Assembly: GCA_023425025.1 (NCBI GenBank) | Contig: JAFADG010000033.1 | Coordinates: 1-47,011 of the forward strand | Direction of reading: 5' to 3' | Origin: Bacillota bacterium | GTDB lineage: Bacteria; Bacillota; Clostridia; Christensenellales; Aristaeellaceae | DNA length: 47,011 nucleotides | In this document: piece by piece, positions 1 to 8,077 of the stretch | Numbering within the stretch: the first letter of the stretch is position 1 | Layout of the letters: the number at the start of each line of letters is the position of its first letter | Position numbers and translations under genes: made by a program | Notes under the pieces: model-generated | Databases searched by the model: none | What the model was told of the DNA's origin: nothing | What the model saw: only the letters and a program-made list of their open reading frames with translations

Positions 1-58
1 AAACCGCGGGCGGGGGTTCTTTTCGGACGGGGGCCGGCGTCAAAACAGGATTGCGCTG

Positions 59-823
59 TCAGTTCTTGTCCATTTCGCTTCTGAGCTCATCCGGCGAGAA
101 CGGGAAGGTCAGCGCCCCCGCGGCGCCGCTGGCAATGACAGAAGGCTGCACAAAGAACACGATATTCCCCTGCTCGTCCAGATAAAAATCGCTTTCCGGA
201 TAGAACTCGGCAAACAGGTTTTCTTCCGTCAGCTCCTCAAAATACTCCACGGTGCCCGCCTGCATCTGCTCCACAATGATATCCCACACCAGGCGGTACG
301 CCGTATCCACAAGCTTTGTGGCGGAGGCCTCGTCATCCTCCGATATGCCCATCACATACGGCAGCGTGACAAGCCCGCCCGCGCTGTCGCCGGTCCTGGC
401 GAACACGCTGGCCAATAAGGTCTGCGATTCCGCCACGCCCATAAACTGTTCCTGGGTGAGCAAAACGCTGAAGAAATCATCCGTATTGGCCGTTACCTGA
501 TAATTGATGTGCATGTAGGCGGACACGTTGTCGTCCAGGGTCGCGCTGGCTTCGTCGTACAGCATGGGCGCGGTCAGCTGCATCAGATCATCGATGAGTT
601 CCTGATAAAATACGTTGATGTTGGTATCGGTGTCCATTTCCGGCGTTACCTGCGGATACGCGTAGGTGAGCAAGAATTTTGCGCTGTCCACCGCGCTGCC
701 TTCCGGAAAGGCTGCCTCCCCCGCCAGCGGGCTTGCAAGCTCCAGCGTCTTTGCGGATGCCGGGGCCATAAAGCAGCCAAGCAATAAGATAACAGCCAGC
801 ATCAAACCGGTTCCCTTTTTCAT
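59..823 (-). CDS. Secreted or surface protein of unknown function
   Basis: About 254 residues. I start it at the ATG at 823, preceded by a GGGAGGGA ribosome binding site, rather than at the upstream ATG at 853, because this start gives a clean signal peptide: MKK, a hydrophobic stretch (LMLAVILLLGCFMA) and an A-S-A cleavage site. A cysteine lies inside the hydrophobic stretch, but the following residues (FMAPASA) do not form a good lipobox, so signal peptidase I cleavage is more likely. The mature part is acidic, with many Asp, Glu and Tyr residues and no motif I recognise. Its layout (a helical N-terminal half and a C-terminal part ending in FPFSPDELRSEM) recalls the DUF3298/RsiV-like extracellular domains of Firmicutes, but that resemblance is weak. 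It ends 98 bases downstream of the next minus-strand gene and could be co-transcribed with it. Gene call secure, function unknown. Confidence 0.75.
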   Translation of the reverse strand: MKKGTGLMLAVILLLGCFMAPASAKTLELASPLAGEAAFPEGSAVDSAKFLLTYAYPQVTPEMDTDTNINVFYQELIDDLMQLTAPMLYDEASATLDDNVSAYMHINYQVTANTDDFFSVLLTQEQFMGVAESQTLLASVFARTGDSAGGLVTLPYVMGISEDDEASATKLVDTAYRLVWDIIVEQMQAGTVEYFEELTEENLFAEFYPESDFYLDEQGNIVFFVQPSVIASGAAGALTFPFSPDELRSEMDKN

Positions 824-921
824 ACTCTTCCCTCCCGGGCAAATGCCCATCAATTACGTATTTGGGACAAGGCTCCGATCAACAAACGCTTGAAAGGCCC
901 AAAAACATCCCTGTGTTTTCC

Positions 922-1773
922 TTACAGATGTCCGCGGTACTCCGCGGCGCGGATGGCGGCAATGTTTCCCTCCCCCACCGCCTTGGCAATTTGAAGCGGC
1001 TGGCCGGTGCAATCGCCGGCCGCGAAAACGCCCGGGATATTCGTTTCCATAAACCGGTTGACGGGAATGAACGCGCCCTCCGTTTTCAGCCCCGGCAGCA
1101 GCTGGTCAATGGCCACCGCAGGTCTAAAAACAAATACGCCGGCGGCACTGTGCCGCCCCTGATCCGTAATCACCGCAAGCCCGCCCGTTTCTTCCTCGAT
1201 CCGCAAGGGCTTTTCCTGCACAAGCACCGCGCGGCTGTCCAGCGATTTGGCGTCATGCTTTTTCAGCGGCAGGTAAATCAATTCCGCCGCCAGATCCGAA
1301 AGGAAATTGGCCTCATGCAGGCCCATTTCCCCGCTGGAGAGGACTGCCACCTTTTTGCCCCTGTAAAACATGCCGTCGCAGGTGCCGCAATAACTGACGC
1401 CGCGGCCCAGATATTCCGCCTCGCCGGGCAGCGGCTTGGGCCTGGCCGCGCCCATGGCCAGGATCACGGTTCTGGCCTCAACGATTTCGTTTTCCGCCAG
1501 CAGCATAAAGCCGCCCCCGTTTTCCATGATCTGGCGCACCACAACCCTTTGCAATGCCGCGCCCATTGTAAGGGCCTGCTGTTCAAAAGTGCTCAGCATC
1601 CCTTTCCCGCTGATTCCCGGCATACCGGGATAGTTGTCCACCTTTTCCGCCTTATACAGCCAGGTGCTTTCCTCCGCGGGGGAAAACACGCAAACCTCCT
1701 GGTTGCGCATTCTGGCCGTGATGGCCGCGGACCAGCCGGCGGGCCCGCCGCCTACAATGGCAATGTCCAGCAA
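922..1773 (-). CDS. Thioredoxin-reductase-like FAD flavoprotein, probably not NADPH-dependent
   Basis: 284 residues from a TTG start at 1773, which sits 7 bases after a perfect AAGGAGGA site (1781-1788). The longer ORF reaching 1833 has no such site. The FAD-binding GGGPAG motif lies at about residues 8-13, directly after the start. The redox pair is in YCGTCDG, like the CATCDG of TrxB, and the second FAD motif is GDCTGQP near the C-terminus. The usual NADPH motif GGGxxAxEEA is replaced by LSSGEMGLHEA, and the HRR phosphate-binding motif is replaced by YLPLKK. Clostridial ferredoxin-dependent flavin thioredoxin reductases also lack the NADPH signature, so the electron donor may be something other than NADPH. 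A consensus promoter lies just upstream. Family secure, donor inferred. Confidence 0.88.
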   Translation of the reverse strand: MLDIAIVGGGPAGWSAAITARMRNQEVCVFSPAEESTWLYKAEKVDNYPGMPGISGKGMLSTFEQQALTMGAALQRVVVRQIMENGGGFMLLAENEIVEARTVILAMGAARPKPLPGEAEYLGRGVSYCGTCDGMFYRGKKVAVLSSGEMGLHEANFLSDLAAELIYLPLKKHDAKSLDSRAVLVQEKPLRIEEETGGLAVITDQGRHSAAGVFVFRPAVAIDQLLPGLKTEGAFIPVNRFMETNIPGVFAAGDCTGQPLQIAKAVGEGNIAAIRAAEYRGHL

Positions 1774-1804
1774 AGCAAATTCCTCCTTCGCCTTTCTACC
1801 CATC

Positions 1805-1833
1805 AAAATATCAGCATACGCCATGCTTGTCAA
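1805..1833 (-). promoter_or_regulatory. Sigma-A promoter of the thioredoxin-reductase-like gene
   Basis: On the minus strand TTGACA (1828-1833) is followed after 17 bases by TATTTT (1805-1810), about 30 bases upstream of the TTG start at 1773. A plus-strand TATAAT at 1846-1851 with a weak -35 probably serves the divergent LarA-like gene, so the two promoters are back to back and partly overlap. Confidence 0.65.
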
Positions 1834-1889
1834 CCTCTTTTGTTGTATAATGGTGCTGTCAAAATCGTTTGAGCTAAAAGGAGCAGACT

Positions 1890-3155
1890 GTGGATACGAT
1901 TTCCTTTACATCAAAAGACCGGTCCATCACGGAAAAAGAGATCAGGGATTGCCTTTCACAATTGATCGCGCAGGTTCCGAAGCTTTCAAAGCTTCTCATC
2001 ATCCCGCCGGACATCACGCGCTTTTATTCCATGGCCGGGCAGATCACGAACCTCCTGTACCATATGCTGCCCAAGGACGTTCAGGTGGATATCCTGCCGG
2101 CCACAGGCACCCATACCGCTATGACAAGCGGGGAAATCGCCCGCATGTTCGGCGATGTGCCCCAAAACCTGTTTTTGAGCCACAACTGGCGCACGGACAC
2201 GGTATCCATCGGCTCTGTTCCGGCCGCCTTTATCGGCAGCGTTTCCGGCGGGCTGTTTGAAACGGACATCGATGTGGAGGTCAACAAACGGCTCATACAG
2301 GGCGGCTATGACCTGATCCTGTCCATTGGTCAGGTGGTCCCCCACGAGGTGGCCGGCATGGCCAATTACAGCAAAAACATATTTGTCGGCGTCGGCGGCC
2401 GGCAGATGATCAACAAAACCCACATGCTGGGCGCCGTTTGCGGCGCGGAAGCAGCCCTGGGCAGCGACCACGCGCCGGTCCGCCAGGTATTTGATTACGC
2501 TCAGGAACGGTTTTTGAAAGACCTTCCCCTTACGTACATCCTCACCGTGGTCAGCAAAACCCAGGAGGACGTGTCTGTAAACGGCCTGTACATCGGCAGC
2601 AGCCGGGATACATTCGAGCAGGCGGTCAAGCTGTCCCAGGAACTGAATATCATCTACGTCGAGCGGCCGGCCAAAAAGGTGGTGGCCTACCTGGAACCTG
2701 AGGAATACCGCTCCACCTGGGTGGGCAACAAGGCCATCTACCGCACCCGCATGATCGTTGCCGACGGCGGCGAATTGATTGTGCTGGCTCCCGGCGTGAA
2801 TACCTTCGGCGAAAACGCGGAGGTGGACCAGGCCATCCGCGCCTATGGCTATACGGGAACGGCGCGCATACTGGAGCTGTACAGGCAAGGCGCGTTTGAA
2901 AACCTGCTGATGGTATCCGCCCACCTGATCCACGGCTCCTCCGACGGCCGGTTCCAGATCACCTACGCCACCGACCCCAAGCTTCTCACCAAGGAAGAAG
3001 TGGAAAGCGTCGGCTTCAAATACATGGATGTTCATGAAGCCATGAAGCGCTACGACCCAACGGTGCTCAAAAACGGCTGGAGCATCCTGCCCGGCGGCGA
3101 AGAAATCTACTATGTGGACGCGCCTGGGCTGGGGCTATGGAAATGCAGGAAATAA
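1890..3155 (+). CDS. LarA-family nickel-pincer racemase (lactate racemase-like)
   Basis: 421 residues from a GTG start 6 bases after AAAGGAG (1877-1883). The family interconverts stereoisomers of lactate or other 2-hydroxyacids using a nickel-pincer nucleotide. The key residues of Lactobacillus LarA are present at constant offsets: D41 and R44 in PPDITR, H75 in ATGTH, H152 in PHE, K162 in YSKNIF (equivalent to the lysine that holds the cofactor) and H178 in NKTH (nickel ligand). It therefore looks catalytically competent. The cofactor-making genes larB, larC and larE are not in this window. Many LarA homologues act on hydroxyacids other than lactate, so the substrate is open. The gene is divergent from the thioredoxin-reductase-like gene. 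Family call firm. Confidence 0.88.
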   Translation: MDTISFTSKDRSITEKEIRDCLSQLIAQVPKLSKLLIIPPDITRFYSMAGQITNLLYHMLPKDVQVDILPATGTHTAMTSGEIARMFGDVPQNLFLSHNWRTDTVSIGSVPAAFIGSVSGGLFETDIDVEVNKRLIQGGYDLILSIGQVVPHEVAGMANYSKNIFVGVGGRQMINKTHMLGAVCGAEAALGSDHAPVRQVFDYAQERFLKDLPLTYILTVVSKTQEDVSVNGLYIGSSRDTFEQAVKLSQELNIIYVERPAKKVVAYLEPEEYRSTWVGNKAIYRTRMIVADGGELIVLAPGVNTFGENAEVDQAIRAYGYTGTARILELYRQGAFENLLMVSAHLIHGSSDGRFQITYATDPKLLTKEEVESVGFKYMDVHEAMKRYDPTVLKNGWSILPGGEEIYYVDAPGLGLWKCRK

Positions 3156-3162
3156 ACGAAAT

Positions 3163-3190
3163 GCCGGGGTTTTGCCCCGGCGTTGTTACG
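3163..3190 (+). terminator. Terminator after the LarA-like gene
   Basis: A GCCGGGG stem (3163-3169) pairs with CCCCGGC (3175-3181) around a 5-base loop, 7 bases after the stop codon. The following sequence is only moderately T-rich (GTTGTTACGTTATATTT). Confidence 0.55.
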
Positions 3191-3334
3191 TTATATTTCA
3201 AAGCAATCTGCCATGCTTTTCAAACATTTTCAACGATCGCTCCATTTTAATGGCACGCACATCAAAGCGCGGCAGCCGCGGAATACCGGCACGCTTCCCT
3301 GCGCATACTGCCATTGCGAAAGGAGAAAGGGAAA

Positions 3335-3763
3335 ATGAACGGTAACGCGGAACTGCTGAATTTTATCTATCAGAACGCGCAGATGGGCGTGGGCACCATT
3401 GATCAGCTGATACATATCGTGGAAAACGAAGAATTCAAGGAGCACCTTGCCTTCCAGCTGGAGGAATACCGCAGCATCCTCAACGAGGCAAAGGAGCTGC
3501 TGAACAAGAGCGGTCTTGACGAAAAGGGCATCAGCACTTGCTCCAAAATAACAACCTATATCTCCATCCGGCTGCAAACCGCCAAGGATCCATCGCCCTC
3601 CCACGTGGCCGAGATGCTGATCCTTGGCAGCAACATGGGCATCATCGACGCCATCAAAAACCTGAAGCAATATGACGACGCGGAAGAGGATATCCGCAAC
3701 CTGATGAAACGGCTGCTGAAGTTTGAAGAAGAAAATGTACAGCAGTTGAAGCATTTTCTGTAA
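3335..3763 (+). CDS. Small helical protein, ferritin-like or DUF2383-like bundle
   Basis: 142 residues from the ATG at 3335, preceded by AAAGGAGAAAGG. The in-frame GTG-like extension to 3314 would swallow this site. The protein is almost all amphipathic helix: residues 5-30 (NAELLNFIYQNAQMGVGTID), then EEFKEHLAFQLEEYRSILNEA, a middle helix with AEMLILGSNMG, and a C-terminal helix rich in Glu and Lys. The four-helix layout, with H and E residues at helix positions typical of diiron or PA2169-type ferritin-like proteins, is suggestive, but I do not see a complete pair of ExxH motifs. Cytoplasmic, with no signal peptide. It sits alone between two hairpins. Function unknown. Confidence 0.72.
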   Translation: MNGNAELLNFIYQNAQMGVGTIDQLIHIVENEEFKEHLAFQLEEYRSILNEAKELLNKSGLDEKGISTCSKITTYISIRLQTAKDPSPSHVAEMLILGSNMGIIDAIKNLKQYDDAEEDIRNLMKRLLKFEEENVQQLKHFL

Positions 3764-3799
3764 GGCACTTTTTTCATCAGCCTTTTAGGCGAGTCACGC

Positions 3800-3834
3800 A
3801 TGCTGCCGGACCACTGTTGTATGGACGGCAGCAT
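3800..3834. repeat. Perfect 9-bp inverted repeat, possible terminator
   Basis: ATGCTGCCG (3800-3808) and CGGCAGCAT (3826-3834) are perfect inverted arms around a 17-base loop, followed by TGCTATATTTTGG. It lies 37 bases after the stop of the helical protein and may end its transcript. The rest of the 317-base gap up to 4080 holds the promoter described next and no gene. Confidence 0.45.
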
Positions 3835-3971
3835 TGCTATATTTTGGAATAAGCAACCTTTCTTCCTATCAATGTATCATAAAGGCAAATACTCCGGCTG
3901 AAAAAACTCCTTCCTTCTTGCCATGAATCCTTCGCATAGCCATTCCTGTCTGGGTGAAAGGAGAAAAGCGC

Positions 3972-4001
3972 TTGTCAAGCGGTCATCCGGTGTCCTATAA
4001 T
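3972..4001 (+). promoter_or_regulatory. Sigma-A promoter for the unknown gene at 4081
   Basis: TTGTCA (3972-3977) and TATAAT (3996-4001) are separated by 18 bases. The predicted start of transcription is near 4008, leaving a leader of about 70 bases before the ATG at 4081. Confidence 0.65.
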
Positions 4002-4080
4002 GGATACAGTACATATGAAGACGCTTTTCATGCACGGCGCCCGTTATGCATGTTGGCTTCATTCCAGGAGGTATAACAGA

Positions 4081-5178
4081 ATGCTCTTTTCTGAAGGAAA
4101 GACTGTATTTCCCTCTGCCGTACACCGGTACATTTTTGCCGCCGGGCGGCAATTAACGCCGCTGAAACGTTCCCTGGAGGGTATGGCGGAAGACGGTTTG
4201 AAGGATTCCTGCCGCATCTTTTTTGCTTTCATCGCGGACATGCTGTCCGATATGTATGAAAACCCGGAACCGTACGGGCTGCCGCTGAACATGCTGGAGA
4301 ACCATTTAAAAGGCAGAAAACTAAACGGCGTCAAACGGAAGCAGCCGCATCAAACCGAAAAAATACTTTCGCAGACCCATAATGCAGTCAACGGCTATCA
4401 GCTTCTTTTGTGCATGCTTGGAAGACACGGCAAGGTCCAGGAGAATGCCCTTGTCCTCCCCGCGGACGCGTGGCATGAGATCGAGAAGCGCACAAGCACC
4501 TCTACAAGTCCCATCCCCTTGCAGACACGGATGAGTGCCCTTGGGCGCATGGGCATCATACAGGATGAAAACGGCCTCCTGTCCACGCGCTATCCCGGCA
4601 TGTTCACAGGCATGTGCGCGCTGGCTTCTTCCTCCAAGGAAATGAATTCTTTTGGCTATTTTGCTTTTCAGAATCTGGAGTTTCGCAATATTGGCTCAGC
4701 ATATCGACCCGTTTATGAGGATTATGTCCAGCCTCTCATAGAGGAACGCCGCTTCATCGCGGATCAAGTGGATGCGCTTGCCCGCAGCCTGAAAATGAAA
4801 CCGGCCTGCAACACCTTTTGGAAGGTGGATTACAAATACAAGGGCACGCAGGTGATGTGCCTGGAGAATATGCGCGGCGATTTGATCCTGCGCGTCACCG
4901 GGACCTACCATTGGGATGATCCGGCGCTCATCAACGGCCGGCTCGCGGGGGAAGACGAAGCATTTCAAAAATATATACTGCGCCACATATGGGGCTGCAC
5001 CGGCTGTTCCACCTCCCACCTTGGCGCCTTTGCAACCATTCTTGGCCGCAGGCGGCGGGTTTGCATGGGCGGCGGGATCGGATTCCGCTGGATCAATCCG
5101 CAAAGCGATGATATTGCGTACATCCGCAAATGCATGGAATTCCGCTGCCGGATCATTGACGATTTGAAGCGCAAATAA
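4081..5178 (+). CDS. Protein of unknown function, cytoplasmic, 365 residues
   Basis: The start is the ATG at 4081, preceded by AGGAGG (4066-4071) with 9-base spacing. The open frame extends upstream to 4000, but that would lie inside the promoter and leader. I do not recognise the family. No signal peptide or clear membrane segment is visible. Notable features are a mixed helical N-terminal half, a central region LALxxMGIIQDENGLLSTRYPGMF that looks like a small winged-helix-type unit, and a C-terminal part with a CTGCST cysteine pair (C-x-x-C) followed by GAFATILGRRRR and a glycine run, which could form a metal or redox site. It stands alone, with its own promoter upstream and a promoter for the SH3b protein after it. 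Gene call secure, function open. Confidence 0.72.
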   Translation: MLFSEGKTVFPSAVHRYIFAAGRQLTPLKRSLEGMAEDGLKDSCRIFFAFIADMLSDMYENPEPYGLPLNMLENHLKGRKLNGVKRKQPHQTEKILSQTHNAVNGYQLLLCMLGRHGKVQENALVLPADAWHEIEKRTSTSTSPIPLQTRMSALGRMGIIQDENGLLSTRYPGMFTGMCALASSSKEMNSFGYFAFQNLEFRNIGSAYRPVYEDYVQPLIEERRFIADQVDALARSLKMKPACNTFWKVDYKYKGTQVMCLENMRGDLILRVTGTYHWDDPALINGRLAGEDEAFQKYILRHIWGCTGCSTSHLGAFATILGRRRRVCMGGGIGFRWINPQSDDIAYIRKCMEFRCRIIDDLKRK

Positions 5179-5202
5179 TCCATTTATTTTACAGGAAAAC
5201 CA

Positions 5203-5231
5203 TTGACATAATTATCAGATCATGGTACTAA
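5203..5231 (+). promoter_or_regulatory. Probable promoter of the SH3b-repeat gene
   Basis: TTGACA (5203-5208) is followed after 17 bases by TACTAA (5226-5231), in a conspicuously AT-rich stretch. The leader to the ATG at 5377 would be about 140 bases. Confidence 0.5.
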
Positions 5232-5376
5232 TTATAACGAAATAATCAATGATTTTACAATTTTGCGTCAGTACAATGATTCTTTTCGTGCATTTCTGTT
5301 TTGACCAATGCGCATACTGCCAATAAAGGCGCAATATATGGGCTGCTGTCTATCAAGAGAGGATAGGTGGGTCATC

Positions 5377-7659
5377 ATGAAAAAGCTGCTTTGCATCCTG
5401 CTGCTGATCTCGCTGCTTTGCGCCGCCTTGCCGGCGCAGGCTACGTCGGCAGTTTTTTTGCCCGATCAAAAGCTGACGCTGGTTGCGGGCGGAAGCATGG
5501 CGCCCAAACGCATGCCCGGCACCATTGTGCAAAGCTACCATGGCGGCGATATGGAAATCATAAGCATCAGCGGCATCGCGACTTCGATGCCGTCCGAATG
5601 CATCACCGGCATACATGAGGGATCCACGACGGTGATGATGCTGGAATATGATACCGCGAAGGATATCATGTATTATACACCGATCCACGTGACTGTAACG
5701 CCTTATGAACCGCTGGGCAGGCGGACCATGCTCCGGTTTGGAAAGAACAGTGCCGACGTGCAAAAATACATCAAGCCGGGCGAAAATGTCTCCGTGCCGA
5801 TCGGCACTGTGATTCACATGGAATACGTTGATATGGATACGGGGGAAAAGCTGCCCTGCACCTATGCCACCAGCAACACCGATGTCGCGACCATAGATCA
5901 AACCGGCGCAGTTACCGCGCGGTATCCCGGCCGGGTGGAAGTCATCGCAACATACGCACCGAATAAATCCGTCGCCCTGCCCCTGTATGTTTATGAAGAA
6001 ACGCCGGACCCTATTATGGATATGGAGGTACACACCGGCGGCAATTCGCTGAACCTGTTCAAGAGCGAAAGCCTGTCCTCCGCAATCATCGCGCGCATCC
6101 CTGACGTTATGATCGTAAAGGTGCTTTCCAAGGGAGAAACCTGGTGCAAGGTGAAATACAACGGCTATACAGGGTATGTGCAGTCCCGGTATCTGTTCGA
6201 TCCCGACACGCTGAATCCGCCATTTTTGCGGCCCACGCCGACCCCGGCGCCCAATACCGGCGACGGCGCGCTATCCGGGCCGGTAGATGGTTTGTTGGAA
6301 GGCAACATCAACCGCCTGCGCATGTATACCTTTCGGACCGATGGACAAAAAACGGTTTTATACGCCGGCAATTCGACTTCCTCCCAGGTTCTGGGCGAAT
6401 ATCAAAACGGCCTGTTAACCTTTCTGGAGATGAAGATCGGCGATTGGTCCTATGTCACCGTGGATGGAAAAAACGGCTACATGCTGACCGCCCATCTGTC
6501 CAACACGCAAAATGGATCGGACACTTTCTGGAATAATAACCCTGCCATTGTACAGTATGTGAACTCAGGAAACGCGCAAAGGGTTCATCTTCGGGCAAAG
6601 GCTTCCACCTCCTCCGCATCGTATGGGCTGTTTGCCACCGGAACGAAGCTGATTGTTCAAAAGCAAGTCAATCCCACCTGGGCTTATGTGTTGCTCGAGA
6701 ACGGGAGCACCGGCTATATGATGAGCAAGTTCATCACAACCGTGCCTCCGGCCGGCGCAACGGTAACGCCCGCCCCCTCCGCAACGCCGGTACCGGCCGG
6801 GTTTGCGACCGGCGGCGTACTGGTTGTTCAAACCGGGAATGACGGAAAACTGATCCTCCGGGAAAAGCCGTCCACCTCCGCCAAAGCGCTGAACCGGTAT
6901 TCCAACGGCACGCTGGTGACGGTGTACGACGTTGCCGGCGACTGGGTGCATGTTCATGTTGCCGGCAAATCCGGCTATATGATGCGCATGTATCTTGCGC
7001 AGAGCAATCCCGATCCCACCCCCATCCCGCAGGTCACGCCCACACCTACACCCACACCCACACCTACACCTACGCCTACACCCGCGCCTGCGGATACTGC
7101 TACGAACCCGCCGGAGGCTTTGCAAACCCCCAATCCCACCCCGACGCCCGCGCCTGCCGGGCCTGTTACGGAGGGCATCACGGCTTATGTGCAGACAGGC
7201 AACAGCGGCAAGCTGAACCTGCGCGCAAAGGCTTCTTCCTCTTCCACGCTGGTTGACCGGTGTTCAAGCGGCACGCAGGTGTCCGTGCTCAAAATTTCGG
7301 GTGCATGGGCCCAGGTCCGCGTGGGCAAAAAAACAGGCTACGTAATGCTGCAATACCTGTCCCCCTCTGCTTCCGCTCCCACCCAGACGCCCGTGCCCGG
7401 TACCGCCACACAGACTCCGCCCGCTTCCGCCACACCGGCGCCGGGCGATGCTGCCGGCGGCGTACGGTATGTTCAGACAGGCAACAGCGGCAAGCTCCAC
7501 CTGCGCGCCAAGGCCAACACCTCCGCGATTTCGCGGGGGCTATACGAAAACGGTACGCAGGTCACGGTGATCAGCCTATCCGGCGTATGGGCGTATGTAC
7601 GTGTCAATGGCCAGACGGGCTATATGCTGCTGGAATTTCTTGCGGCGAACGGCTCCTGA
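5377..7659 (+). CDS. Secreted protein with Ig-like domain and six SH3b repeats
   Basis: 760 residues from the ATG at 5377 (AGGTGG site 6 bases upstream). A signal peptide (MKKLLCILLLISLLCAALPAQA) leads into an N-terminal region of about 200 residues whose end (IDQTGAVTARYPGRVEVIAT) resembles a bacterial Ig-like group 2 domain. Six SH3b units of about 60 residues follow, recognisable by the core LNLR-x-KAS-S-S-x-x-L, by W-A/C-x-V and by the final GY-M-x-x-L-x. Units 3-6 are the most alike, and the last two share QTGNSGKL and RAKA. Proline-threonine linkers separate them, the longest being a (PT)n tract between units 4 and 5. Known SH3b domains bind peptidoglycan, so cell-wall attachment is likely. 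No catalytic domain, LPxTG motif or S-layer motif is visible, so it may be an adhesin or wall scaffold. Confidence 0.88.
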   Translation: MKKLLCILLLISLLCAALPAQATSAVFLPDQKLTLVAGGSMAPKRMPGTIVQSYHGGDMEIISISGIATSMPSECITGIHEGSTTVMMLEYDTAKDIMYYTPIHVTVTPYEPLGRRTMLRFGKNSADVQKYIKPGENVSVPIGTVIHMEYVDMDTGEKLPCTYATSNTDVATIDQTGAVTARYPGRVEVIATYAPNKSVALPLYVYEETPDPIMDMEVHTGGNSLNLFKSESLSSAIIARIPDVMIVKVLSKGETWCKVKYNGYTGYVQSRYLFDPDTLNPPFLRPTPTPAPNTGDGALSGPVDGLLEGNINRLRMYTFRTDGQKTVLYAGNSTSSQVLGEYQNGLLTFLEMKIGDWSYVTVDGKNGYMLTAHLSNTQNGSDTFWNNNPAIVQYVNSGNAQRVHLRAKASTSSASYGLFATGTKLIVQKQVNPTWAYVLLENGSTGYMMSKFITTVPPAGATVTPAPSATPVPAGFATGGVLVVQTGNDGKLILREKPSTSAKALNRYSNGTLVTVYDVAGDWVHVHVAGKSGYMMRMYLAQSNPDPTPIPQVTPTPTPTPTPTPTPTPAPADTATNPPEALQTPNPTPTPAPAGPVTEGITAYVQTGNSGKLNLRAKASSSSTLVDRCSSGTQVSVLKISGAWAQVRVGKKTGYVMLQYLSPSASAPTQTPVPGTATQTPPASATPAPGDAAGGVRYVQTGNSGKLHLRAKANTSAISRGLYENGTQVTVISLSGVWAYVRVNGQTGYMLLEFLAANGS
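7037..7086 (+). repeat. Tandem CC(C/T)ACA-type microsatellite encoding a PT linker
   Basis: The stretch is made of 6-base units coding for Pro-Thr and lies between SH3b units 4 and 5. It is in frame and likely to vary in length between strains. Confidence 0.7.
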
Positions 7660-7679
7660 TACAACCACATCATAAACAG

Positions 7680-7719
7680 CCGAACCCCCGCTGTCAAAAC
7701 GCGGGGGTTCGGTTTTGTG
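7680..7719 (+). terminator. Strong intrinsic terminator
   Basis: The 12-base arms CCGAACCCCCGC (7680-7691) and GCGGGGGTTCGG (7701-7712) pair perfectly around a 9-base loop, followed by TTTTGTGT. It ends the SH3b transcript and may also stop the converging DUF503 gene. Confidence 0.88.
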
Positions 7720-7744
7720 TATGCATTTGCCATGAAGAGCCTTC

Positions 7745-8026
7745 TCACCGCAGTTCCCGGCTGACGGCAATGATCTCCCCTTCGGTATTGCTTTCCACGA
7801 AATTCAGCACATTGTCGATCATGCTGTCGGCTACATTCGAATCGTTGACGACGCACGCAAAACCCAGCCCGATCTGCTGGTGCACGTCATTGAGGTCCAC
7901 CTCGGCGATGGATACATTGAAGGTGTTCCGCACCTTGGCGCACAGGCTCCTTACCTCCATACGCTTTTCCTTCAGGGAATGCACCCAGGGCACGTGTATG
8001 GTTACCTGGCCAGTACCTACGATCAT
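7745..8026 (-). CDS. DUF503 (YlxP-like) protein
   Basis: 93 residues from the ATG at 8026, with GGAGG about 9 bases upstream. The family signature is clear: an N-terminal beta strand with MIVGTGQVTIHVPWVHSLKEKR, then VRSLCAKVRNTFNVSIAEV and a C-terminal EGEIIAVSREL. This is a small ferredoxin-like alpha/beta fold. In Bacillus the homologue YlxP is encoded between infB and rbfA and is linked to ribosome or RNA work, but its role is not established. Here it is not in the nusA-infB operon. It lies just downstream of a methyltransferase on the same strand with a 51-base gap, so the two may share a transcript. Confidence 0.88.
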   Translation of the reverse strand: MIVGTGQVTIHVPWVHSLKEKRMEVRSLCAKVRNTFNVSIAEVDLNDVHQQIGLGFACVVNDSNVADSMIDNVLNFVESNTEGEIIAVSRELR

Positions 8027-8077
8027 CGCTGTTCCTCCGTAAAGCAAGTTTATTGCGCAAGCTTTATCCCGCGCGCA

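Noticed and set aside
862..1872. Long plus-strand ORF opposite the thioredoxin-reductase-like gene
   Set aside because: Its translation is low-complexity and rich in Arg, Pro and His, typical of an antisense shadow. The minus frame has clear FAD motifs.
1986..3035. Long minus-strand ORF opposite the LarA-like gene
   Set aside because: His/Gly/Val-rich shadow of the LarA frame with no ribosome site or family match.
7037..7086. Tandem 6-bp repeat considered as a CRISPR-like or mobile repeat
   Set aside because: It is in frame and encodes a Pro-Thr linker. There are no spacers and no direct repeats of the right size.
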